Program-made: the position numbers and the translations under genes
Shown here: positions 1-6,334 of the stretch, piece by piece
Numbering within the stretch: position 1 is the stretch's first letter
How the letters are laid out: the number at the start of each line of letters is the position of its first letter
The notes under the pieces: generated by a model
Told to the model about the DNA's origin: nothing
What the model saw: only the letters and a program-made list of their open reading frames with translations
Databases searched by the model: none
Source of the DNA: Gemmatimonadota bacterium
Lineage (GTDB): Bacteria; Latescibacterota; UBA2968; UBA8231
Direction: 5' to 3'
Assembly (NCBI GenBank): GCA_002712305.1
Contig: PATE01000051.1
Span: forward strand, 1-25,656
Length of the DNA stretch: 25,656 nucleotides

Positions 1-122
1 GGAAGAGGCGAGATTTTGAAGGGCGGCTAGGGGATGCCAGATCGTCGGAATCGTCAAGATGCGTTCTGTGTTTTGACGGCTTGTTCCGCCGTCAGTCTGA
101 GAATGACCACATACAACTTCGA

Positions 123-151
123 TTGACAGATCGGTGCAAAGCACCTAGGTT
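123..151 (+). promoter_or_regulatory. Putative sigma70-type promoter of rpmH
   Basis: A perfect -35 hexamer TTGACA (123-128) is followed after 17 bases by TAGGTT (146-151), which matches only three of six -10 positions. The spacer carries a perfect palindrome, GGTGC-AAA-GCACC (133-145), that could be an operator. Upstream there is another perfect inverted repeat, TGACGGC/GCCGTCA (74-94), with no T-run after it. I see no gene in 1-237. The promoter call rests on motif and position only. Confidence 0.4.
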
Positions 152-160
152 CACCCGTTT

Positions 161-184
161 CCACCCGCCCAATTTTGCGGGTGG
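161..184 (+). repeat. Inverted repeat in the rpmH leader
   Basis: CCACCCGC and GCGGGTGG are perfect 8-base complements separated by an 8-base loop. The hairpin lies about 50 bases before the rpmH start, inside the presumed 5' leader. It could be a leader structure affecting L34 translation. No T-run follows, so it does not look like an intrinsic terminator. Confidence 0.45.
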
Positions 185-237
185 ACGAGGCAACAGTTGG
201 ATCTCCCCCAGATTATGTTGATGAAAGTCAGGTTTCA

Positions 238-372
238 GTGAAGCGCACGTATCAACCCAGCAACCGCCGCCGCAAGAACAAGCACGGGTTCCGCAAGCGC
301 ATGCGAACGCCAGGCGGCCGCGCGATTCTGGCTCGCCGCCGCCGTCGCGGGCGCAAGAGTCTCTCCGTCTGA
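238..372 (+). CDS. rpmH: 50S ribosomal protein L34
   Basis: L34 is a small, extremely basic protein of the large ribosomal subunit. Translation from the GTG at 238 gives 44 residues beginning (M)[17 protein letters not shown], the near-invariant L34 N-terminus, and ending in an Arg/Lys-rich tail, which is the usual family length. The frame stays open upstream to an ATG-less start at 175, but those residues are not L34-like, so the GTG is chosen. The upstream Shine-Dalgarno is weak (AGTCAGG). It is the first gene of an rpmH-rnpA-yidC cluster, the arrangement commonly found near the chromosome origin. Confidence 0.95.
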   Translation: MKRTYQPSNRRRKNKHGFRKRMRTPGGRAILARRRRRGRKSLSV

Positions 373-401
373 CGACGGTCACTGTTCCGCGCACCCCGAC
401 A

Positions 402-689
402 ATGGGCTGGACTCGTGGCTCGGATCTTTGGGTGCGTGATGGCCGCGAGGATGACGGCACCATTTTCGTGATCCGCAAGGCGCTTGGTAACGCCGTCGTT
501 CGCAATCGACTCAAACGCCGTCTCCGTCACATCATGCGTGACCTCGACGCGCCCGCGTCGGGAAGCATTGTGTTGCTGGCCCGGCCTTCAGCCGTTGGGT
601 TGTCATTCGCCGCTCTTGAGAGGCAAGTAACCGAACTTCTGGATCGATTGCACGAGGCGCCCACCGGCGCAGCTCACTCACAACACTGA
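402..689 (+). CDS. rnpA: Ribonuclease P protein component
   Basis: RnpA is the protein subunit of RNase P and helps the RNA subunit bind and cleave the 5' leader of pre-tRNAs. The diagnostic RNR region is clear: GNAVVRNRLKRRLRHIMR at about residues 29-46. From the ATG at 402 the protein is 95 residues, short for the family (about 110-120), and it lacks the usual N-terminal block containing the FxxV segment. The reading frame continues upstream, and translation from a CTG at 369, overlapping the rpmH stop as CTGA, would add [11 protein letters not shown]. That places residues at about the right spacing before the RNR motif. No ATG, GTG or TTG exists in this frame between the upstream stop at 222-224 and 402. 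The gene is certain; the start is not. Confidence 0.9.
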   Translation: MGWTRGSDLWVRDGREDDGTIFVIRKALGNAVVRNRLKRRLRHIMRDLDAPASGSIVLLARPSAVGLSFAALERQVTELLDRLHEAPTGAAHSQH

Positions 690-721
690 AGCTCAGTTCC
701 TAAGAGAGCACAAGACTGTTC

Positions 722-2431
722 ATGGACGACAAGCGGACACTGCTCGCCTTCCTCCTCGTGGGCCTGATCTTTCTTTTGATGCCCTACTACTACGAGTGGA
801 TGGGCCTGACACCGCCTCCACCGGAAGAGCGTCCGGTTCAGGAAGCCGTCACCCAAGAGCGGACCCCGGACCCGCCAACCGAGACAACACCGCGTTCACA
901 ATCAACGGCCACGCTGGATCGGGTCGAAGCAGAGGCACCGCCGGCGGTGCCCGGACCCGATGGGGCGTCCAAGCCTGCGCGGACGGTCGTAATCGGCAGC
1001 CACCTGCAGCGGATGGTTTTATCGACGAGGGGTGGGGCTTTCCTCAATGCCCAGTTGCTGGAGTATCGACGTCCGGACGGCCGTATTGTCGATCTGATTC
1101 CGCCTGGCGCCGAGTCACTGACAGTAAGCCTGCGTTCGGAATCGAATGAGCGGATCATCGATCTGCGAGATCTTCATTTCGAGCCTGACGCTGACAGTGT
1201 GTGGGCGACCGAGGGCGGTGAGGCAAGTCTCACGATGCGCGCCGATCTCGGGGACGGACGGTCGCTGGAAAGACGCATCGTGGTGACCGATGGCGAATAC
1301 GGCATCCGGTTGACGCACCGTTTCCGTGGTTTTCGCGATGGCACGTTGGCGTTCCTGCATTGGAATGGTGGCATCGACCTGGCCGAGCGTGATGCGAAGC
1401 TGGATCTGCAGGCCATGCGTGTGATGTGCTACTTCAACGACAGTCTCGAGGAACTACAAGTCGATGAAGATGAGGACGATCGCTGGGAGGAGCGGGGTGA
1501 GTTGAGTTGGGCCGGTGTGCGCAACAAATACTTCTTCGCGGCCCTGGCACCAACCGGTTCGCAACGTCATCGCATCGAGATGTCGGGTCGGCCGTTGAGC
1601 CGCGAACCTTTCAGGGAGTACGAATTCGCGTTTGGCAGGCGTGTGGATTCCACCGATGAAACTTGGGAGACGCTGTTCTATGCGGGCCCTCTAGATTTCG
1701 AGGAAGTCGAGCGCTATGAAGGCTCGCTGAGCCAAGCTCTCGATCTCGGCTTCCCAGTGGTGAGACAAATCGCCGAGGTCTTTCTCATTGTGTTTGTCGC
1801 CGTCCACACGGTGGTGCCCAACTACGGCTGGGTGATCGTCTTGTTTGGTGTGGTCGTGAAACTTCTTGTCTACCCGCTCACACACAAATCGTATGAGTCG
1901 GCAGCACGCATGCAGGAGCTGGCGCCCAAGCTGACGGTGTTGCGAGAGAAATACCAGAACGACAAGAACCGCCTGAGTCAGGAGACGATGAAGCTGTATC
2001 GAGACGAGGGCGTGAACCCCATCGGGAGTTGTCTTCCGATGCTGCTGCAGATGCCGATCTTCATCGCACTTTACGAGTTATTCTCGTCAACGATTGAACT
2101 GCGGCAGGCACCGTGGATGTTGTGGATCACGGACCTGTCGCTACCCGATGAAATCGACATCGGTGGTTTTCCGCTGCACTTGCTGCCGCTGCTGATGGCG
2201 ACGGCCACGTTCTTTCAATCGCGCATGACGATGAAAGACCCAAAGCAAGCGGCGCTGGTGTACATCATGCCGGTCGTGATGGTCTTCATCATGTGGGACT
2301 TTTCATCGGGCCTCGTGCTCTACTGGACCGTCTTCAATGTATTGCAGATTGGCCAACAGTATCTGACGAATCACCTTCGACAGTCGAAGGCAGCCACCGA
2401 ACCCCATGCTCGCTTCTCCGACGGCACGTAG
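722..2431 (+). CDS. yidC: Membrane protein insertase YidC
   Basis: YidC inserts and folds inner-membrane proteins, alone or with SecYEG. The 569-residue protein has the Gram-negative layout. An N-terminal transmembrane segment lies at about residues 7-24. A Pro/Glu/Thr-rich linker and a large periplasmic beta domain extend to about 340. The conserved C-terminal insertase core follows, with the segments YPLTHKSYESAARMQELAPK, GVNPIGSCLPMLLQMPIFIALY and SSGLVLYWTVFNVLQIGQQY. A Lys stands where the E. coli protein has its groove Arg before YPLT. It begins only 32 bases after rnpA, so there is no yidD between them. No jag follows, although both are common neighbours. Confidence 0.95.
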   Translation: MDDKRTLLAFLLVGLIFLLMPYYYEWMGLTPPPPEERPVQEAVTQERTPDPPTETTPRSQSTATLDRVEAEAPPAVPGPDGASKPARTVVIGSHLQRMVLSTRGGAFLNAQLLEYRRPDGRIVDLIPPGAESLTVSLRSESNERIIDLRDLHFEPDADSVWATEGGEASLTMRADLGDGRSLERRIVVTDGEYGIRLTHRFRGFRDGTLAFLHWNGGIDLAERDAKLDLQAMRVMCYFNDSLEELQVDEDEDDRWEERGELSWAGVRNKYFFAALAPTGSQRHRIEMSGRPLSREPFREYEFAFGRRVDSTDETWETLFYAGPLDFEEVERYEGSLSQALDLGFPVVRQIAEVFLIVFVAVHTVVPNYGWVIVLFGVVVKLLVYPLTHKSYESAARMQELAPKLTVLREKYQNDKNRLSQETMKLYRDEGVNPIGSCLPMLLQMPIFIALYELFSSTIELRQAPWMLWITDLSLPDEIDIGGFPLHLLPLLMATATFFQSRMTMKDPKQAALVYIMPVVMVFIMWDFSSGLVLYWTVFNVLQIGQQYLTNHLRQSKAATEPHARFSDGT

Positions 2432-2567
2432 ACGACCCGACAACTGGATTCCTGGGCGTGGGCATGGTGACCGTGTTCGCTCCGGATTAGTGACAACGAG
2501 GCGGCGGCATGGAGAACGCCGCTGACCCCCCGGCCGGTGCCCACTGGCCGCATCGCGGGAGACGAGA

Positions 2568-3932
2568 GTGACCTCCCCAACTGAGCCTGCCCATTCCACC
2601 ATCGTAGCTGTCGCCACACCGCGGGGGCGTGGGGGGTTGGGCGTGGTCCGTCTCAGCGGACCCAATGCGCTATCGATTGCTGAACGCATCTTCCGATCTA
2701 AGAAGTCTCTTTCAGGGAGGCCCCGCTGCGTCCAGTATGGACAGTTTGTGGGCGGCGATGGCAAGCAAATCGATGCTGGTCTCGCCTGGTTCATGCAAGG
2801 TCCTAGCTCTTATACGGGTGAAGACACGGTGGAGCTGAGCTGCCACGGCAGCGAGCTTGTGGTGGAACTGCTCGTGGAGGCGGCGTTGCAGCAGGGCGCT
2901 GTGGTGGCTGAACGCGGAGAGTTCACGCAGCGGGCCTTCCTGAATGGTCGCCTCGATCTATTGCAGGCCGAAGCGGTCCTCGATGTGATCCAAGCCGGGA
3001 CGCGAAGGGATCTGGCTGCCGCCCTGGGCGCCGCGGGCGGGCGGCTCAGTGATGAAATTCGTCGGGTGCGGGAGGCCACACTGCAGTGTATTGTGCAGGT
3101 CGAGGCTCATCTCGATTTTGCTGACGAGGACATCGAGCCTCAGGCGATCACGATCGTTCGAGAAGACTTGTCCAGAATCACAGACAGTGTGCAACAACTG
3201 CGCCAGGGCTATGAAGGCGCCAAGCGCCGTCGAGACGGCTGGATGGTCTTGTTGGTGGGGCCTGCGAACGTGGGCAAGTCGACGTTGTTGAATGCCTTGG
3301 CCCATGAGGAGCGAGCCATCGTGGCCGCTACGCCAGGCACCACGCGTGACTGGGTGGATGCACGTGTTGTCTGGGGCGGCGAGCTGTTGCGAATTGTGGA
3401 TACGGCGGGGCTGCGTCCTGGCTCCGACAAGGTCGAGATGGAGGGCGTGCGCCGAACCCAGGAGCTGGCCACAGAAGCAGACGTACTCGTGCTGGTTCTG
3501 GATGGAGCCACACCTTGGCCGACTCAGATCAGCGGCAGTGAGATTGTGAGCAAGGCCCAGGTCGTTGTGTTGAACAAGCAGGATCTGGGTTTGGCGACGC
3601 ACCTGCCTGAGGGTCCTGGGTGGCCCAAGACAGTGGTGCCTGTCTCAGCAAAGACGTCAATTGGACTAGGCAGGCTCCAGGAAGCACTGCTGGAGGCTCT
3701 CCCTCGCGAATCGGGAGAAGCAGCCCGGGGAATCTTTCGGGAACGCCACGACGCCCTGCTAGCGGCCTGTGAGCAAGCGTTGAAGCGCGCTTCGGGAGTG
3801 CTCCGAGCAGAGCCGGAGAAGGCGGCGGCGGATCTGTGGGAAGCCCTCCGGCAAACCGATGAGCTGTTGGGGGAGGAGATCGGAGACGAGGTGCTCGATC
3901 GGATTTTCCAGGAATTCTGCATTGGCAAGTAG
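2568..3932 (+). CDS. mnmE: tRNA modification GTPase MnmE
   Basis: MnmE, with MnmG, installs the aminomethyl-type group on wobble U34 of certain tRNAs. The 454-residue protein is full length. The N-terminal formyl-THF-binding domain is at about 1-125 (TIVAVATPRGRGGLGVVRLSG). The G domain shows G1 GPANVGKS (231-238), G2 TPGTTRDW (255-262), G3 DTAG (278-281) and G4 NKQD (336-339). The invariant C-terminal Cys-Ile-Gly-Lys is intact (Cys451). The GTG start is preceded by GGGAG at good spacing and gives the expected N-terminus. Its usual partner mnmG is not adjacent and not in the window. Two parS sites begin just after the stop codon. Confidence 0.96.
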   Translation: MTSPTEPAHSTIVAVATPRGRGGLGVVRLSGPNALSIAERIFRSKKSLSGRPRCVQYGQFVGGDGKQIDAGLAWFMQGPSSYTGEDTVELSCHGSELVVELLVEAALQQGAVVAERGEFTQRAFLNGRLDLLQAEAVLDVIQAGTRRDLAAALGAAGGRLSDEIRRVREATLQCIVQVEAHLDFADEDIEPQAITIVREDLSRITDSVQQLRQGYEGAKRRRDGWMVLLVGPANVGKSTLLNALAHEERAIVAATPGTTRDWVDARVVWGGELLRIVDTAGLRPGSDKVEMEGVRRTQELATEADVLVLVLDGATPWPTQISGSEIVSKAQVVVLNKQDLGLATHLPEGPGWPKTVVPVSAKTSIGLGRLQEALLEALPRESGEAARGIFRERHDALLAACEQALKRASGVLRAEPEKAAADLWEALRQTDELLGEEIGDEVLDRIFQEFCIGK

Positions 3933-3933
3933 A

Positions 3934-3949
3934 TGTTTCACGTGAAACA
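3934..3949. promoter_or_regulatory. parS site 1 (ParB binding, perfect palindrome)
   Basis: TGTTTCACGTGAAACA is the canonical 16-bp chromosomal parS palindrome, bound by ParB to seed the partition complex near the origin. It starts two bases after the mnmE stop codon. The sequence match is exact; function is inferred from the family. No parA or parB gene is in the window. Confidence 0.92.
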
Positions 3950-3981
3950 ATCTGCACGACGATGGTGCCCCTTCCCGCCGA

Positions 3982-3997
3982 TGTTCCACGTGAAACA
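3982..3997. promoter_or_regulatory. parS site 2 (ParB binding)
   Basis: TGTTCCACGTGAAACA differs from site 1 at one position and matches a well-known functional parS variant. The two sites are 48 bp apart start to start, in the same intergenic gap between mnmE and rsmG. The pairing strongly supports a real centromere-like locus. Confidence 0.9.
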
Positions 3998-4056
3998 ATC
4001 CACTCCAACGCCAGGGCTGCCCCAGTTGGTGGCTCAGAAACGTCAGATGAGGGCAC

Positions 4057-4671
4057 GTGGCTGATAACCTCCACCTCGCTCTCAACCAGGTTCATCCCGC
4101 CCTCTCCCAGCAAGACCTGGAGCAAGCCGCCGACCTGTTGAGAAGTTACGAGCGAGAGCTGGCTCGCTTTGCCACCCAAGTAAACCTTATCAGCCCTGCC
4201 GATCTGCCACGACTGCAGCAACACCACATTCTGCCTTCAGTCGCACTGGGAGGTCTGATTCTCGATCGACCCCGAGACCATATTCTCGATGTCGGCTCAG
4301 GGGGTGGCCTACCTGCGATCCCACTCTCCATTCTGTTTGCCCAAAGCCAGTTTACACTCGTGGAATCGCGTCGTCGTCGCGCAAACTTCCTTCGTCACTG
4401 TGTACGTCAGCTGGACCTGACAAATGTCCGGGTCCGCCATGCTCGCGTGGAAGACATCGACGATGGGCCCTTCGACATTGCCACATCACGCGCCGTCGGT
4501 GGTATCGACCACCTTCGACAGGTCGCCGGTGCCAAACTCCATGAACATGGCTGTCTGATTACGACAATCAGTCCCGACGAGAATGAACCCGCCCACGGCG
4601 AGCTGCATGAAATCGAGGGTCCAGGATCGCCAATCAGGGCCATCCTTCTGGAACGCTTTTCCTGTGGATAG
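4057..4671 (+). CDS. rsmG: 16S rRNA (guanine-N7) methyltransferase RsmG
   Basis: RsmG methylates N7 of a conserved guanine in the 530 loop of 16S rRNA using SAM. The 204-residue protein shows the family segments in order: LLRSYERELARFATQVNLIS near the N-terminus, the SAM-binding loop ILDVGSGGGLPAIPL at about residues 75-89, then VESRRRRANFLRHC, and the catalytic-side segment FDIATSRAVG. The GTG start has GATGAGGG just upstream with tight spacing. The gene sits between the parS pair and the DnaA-box cluster. Its coding strand is C-rich, unlike mnmE and yidC just upstream. The last codons overlap the first DnaA-box-like 9-mer. Confidence 0.93.
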   Translation: MADNLHLALNQVHPALSQQDLEQAADLLRSYERELARFATQVNLISPADLPRLQQHHILPSVALGGLILDRPRDHILDVGSGGGLPAIPLSILFAQSQFTLVESRRRRANFLRHCVRQLDLTNVRVRHARVEDIDDGPFDIATSRAVGGIDHLRQVAGAKLHEHGCLITTISPDENEPAHGELHEIEGPGSPIRAILLERFSCG

Positions 4672-4875
4672 CCATGTGGACAACATGTCCCGCACGCCTG
4701 GTTCTCCACAGAGTTTTCCACAGTGCGCGTGGATAACTCAGACTCTCACAATATTGCCTAACCTATTGGTTTACCGTAGGTTGCTGGCTATGGTCTCGGA
4801 CCATGACGGTGTCTTCCACACGCCCTAAACAAATCGTGGATAAGAAACCGTCTGTCCAGATTCCTTCGTGGACAA
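4663..4875. other. oriC: Candidate replication origin (oriC): DnaA-box cluster
   Basis: Eight 9-mers resembling the DnaA box TTATCCACA fall within 213 bp. Minus-oriented: 4663-4671 (TGTGGATAG), 4675-4683 (TGTGGACAA), 4728-4736 and 4835-4843 (both CGTGGATAA), 4867-4875 (CGTGGACAA). Plus-oriented: 4702-4710 (TTCTCCACA), 4714-4722 (TTTTCCACA, which fits the relaxed TTWTNCACA), 4812-4820 (TCTTCCACA). Six differ from the consensus by one base and two by two. The segment at about 4743-4775 is locally AT-richer and could serve for unwinding. The cluster fills the gap between rsmG and the next gene and lies 0.7-0.9 kb from two parS sites. No dnaA or dnaN is in the window, so identification is by motif and context. 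Confidence 0.78.
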
Positions 4876-4977
4876 GTTACCTCTTGCTGCACTTGTTGGC
4901 AGCCGCCTATATTCTTGTCCGCACATTTGTACAACCTGGTTTTTGGCCACCTCTCCTCTGCACCGATCGATGTCACC

Positions 4978-5604
4978 TTGATCGTCTCTCGCCTCAAGTC
5001 TTCCGCAACTAGCGTCTTGCGGCCACTCGTCCAGCTGTTCGTCCGCCTGGGGTTTCGTCCAGACTGGCTGACCCTGTTCGGATTGCTGATGAATGTCGTT
5101 GCCACCGGGGCCTTCGCAGTGGGAGAGCTGCGTTGGGGTGCGGCGATCATGCTCGCCGCGGGTCTGTGCGACATCCTTGATGGCCAATTGGCGCGAGAGG
5201 GCCGCAGTGAGACCAAATTCGGTGCACTGCTAGATTCCACAACGGATCGATACTCTGAGATCTTCCTGTTCTTTGGCATTGCCACCTACCTGGTTCGTCG
5301 CGGAGACTGGTTGATAAGTTCCATTCTCTTCTTTGCCTTGGCAGGATCCCTCATGGTGAGCTATGTCCGTGCCCGCGCAGAGGGTTTGGGTGAGGACTGC
5401 AAAGTAGGCTTCATGCAGCGACCAGAGCGTCTTGCTGGTCTTGCCATAGGAGGACTCTTGGGACACGAAGGCCTTGTCTTCGTCCTCGTCGTACTGGCGG
5501 TCACGACCAACTACACCGTGATCGAAAGGTTGGCCTACATCCGCAACAAGCTCAACAACCCTCCAGCCCCCTCCCCCACGCCAATCTCGTCTACAGGCAA
5601 ATAG
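4978..5604 (+). CDS. CDP-alcohol phosphatidyltransferase family membrane protein
   Basis: This integral membrane enzyme family transfers a phosphatidyl group from CDP-diacylglycerol to an alcohol in phospholipid synthesis. The signature DG-x2-AR-x8-G-x3-D-x3-D is intact in DGQLAREGRSETKFGALLDS followed by TTDRY. It is flanked by hydrophobic helices such as LTLFGLLMNVVATGAFAVGEL, IFLFFGIATYLV and LISSILFFALAGSLMVSY. The acceptor alcohol (inositol-phosphate, glycerol-phosphate or another) cannot be decided. The TTG at 4978 gives the usual short N-terminus before RPDWLTLFG. An in-frame TTG at 4915 would add 21 residues. Neither has a clear Shine-Dalgarno. It is the first gene after the origin-like region and is followed closely by tmk. 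Confidence 0.85.
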   Translation: MIVSRLKSSATSVLRPLVQLFVRLGFRPDWLTLFGLLMNVVATGAFAVGELRWGAAIMLAAGLCDILDGQLAREGRSETKFGALLDSTTDRYSEIFLFFGIATYLVRRGDWLISSILFFALAGSLMVSYVRARAEGLGEDCKVGFMQRPERLAGLAIGGLLGHEGLVFVLVVLAVTTNYTVIERLAYIRNKLNNPPAPSPTPISSTGK

Positions 5605-5676
5605 GCGCTCTTCCAACGCTTACGCGCCGCACGCTACGACTTGAGTTCAGCAAGCGCCTCCCGGTTTGAACAGCGC

Positions 5677-6321
5677 GTGAAGCAATCACCCCTCTTCATC
5701 GTCTTCGAAGGCATCGATGGGTCGGGAACGACCACCCAATCCAAGCGACTCTTCGAGAGGCTTCAAGAGGACGGTCACGACGTGGTGCTCACTCGAGAAC
5801 CTGGAGGTACACCGCTGGCTGAGCGGATACGCGACCTCGTTCTGGATCCGGATGCAGGAGATGTGGATCACCGCACGGAACTGTTGTTGTACGGTGCCAG
5901 CCGTCGTCAACATGTGGCCGAGCTCATCGCCCCCAGCCTTGCGTCGGGTAAGCCGGTCATCAGCGACCGATATGCGGCCTCAACCGTAGCCTACCAGGGG
6001 ATCGGGCGGGGTTTGGGTGTGGACCTGGCGAACGCTGTGAATGACATCGCCGTCGCAGACACCACGCCTGATCTCACCATCTGTCTTGATGTGCCCGTCG
6101 ATGTGTCCTTGCAGCGGCGCCATCGCCGCGGAGGCCGACAGGATCGACTGGAAAAGGCCGGTTCCTCTCTGCAGCAGGCCGTCCGTCAGGCCTTCCTGGA
6201 CATGTCCATCGCAAGCCAGGATTGGTTTTTGATCGATGCCGTGACCACGGCAGATGCCATCCACGACCAAATCTGGTCACATCTTCACGAACGTTTCGCT
6301 GCTTTTCCATTCCGGAAATAG
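5677..6321 (+). CDS. tmk: Thymidylate kinase
   Basis: Tmk phosphorylates dTMP to dTDP for DNA synthesis. Seen: a phosphate-binding loop FEGIDGSGTTTQ at the N-terminus, a TREPGGTPLAERIR substrate segment, SDRYAASTVAYQG with the DRY motif, DLTICLDVPVDVSLQRR, and an Arg-rich lid RRGGRQDRLEKAG. The loop has Thr where the Walker A Lys normally stands. The GTG at 5677 gives the standard start MKQSPLFIVFEG. A TTG at 5641 in frame would add 12 residues. Neither has an obvious ribosome binding site. It lies between the CDP-alcohol transferase and an S41 protease. Confidence 0.92.
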   Translation: MKQSPLFIVFEGIDGSGTTTQSKRLFERLQEDGHDVVLTREPGGTPLAERIRDLVLDPDAGDVDHRTELLLYGASRRQHVAELIAPSLASGKPVISDRYAASTVAYQGIGRGLGVDLANAVNDIAVADTTPDLTICLDVPVDVSLQRRHRRGGRQDRLEKAGSSLQQAVRQAFLDMSIASQDWFLIDAVTTADAIHDQIWSHLHERFAAFPFRK

Positions 6322-6334
6322 CTGGGTGAACTCA

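Noticed and set aside
92-514. Minus-strand open frame opposite rpmH and rnpA
   Set aside because: It is antisense to two certain genes, has low-complexity composition and matches no domain; GC-rich sequence often leaves such frames open.
5704-6321. tmk as a pseudogene because of the missing Walker A Lys
   Set aside because: The frame is intact, all other motifs are present and the substitution is a single position, so a functional variant is more likely.
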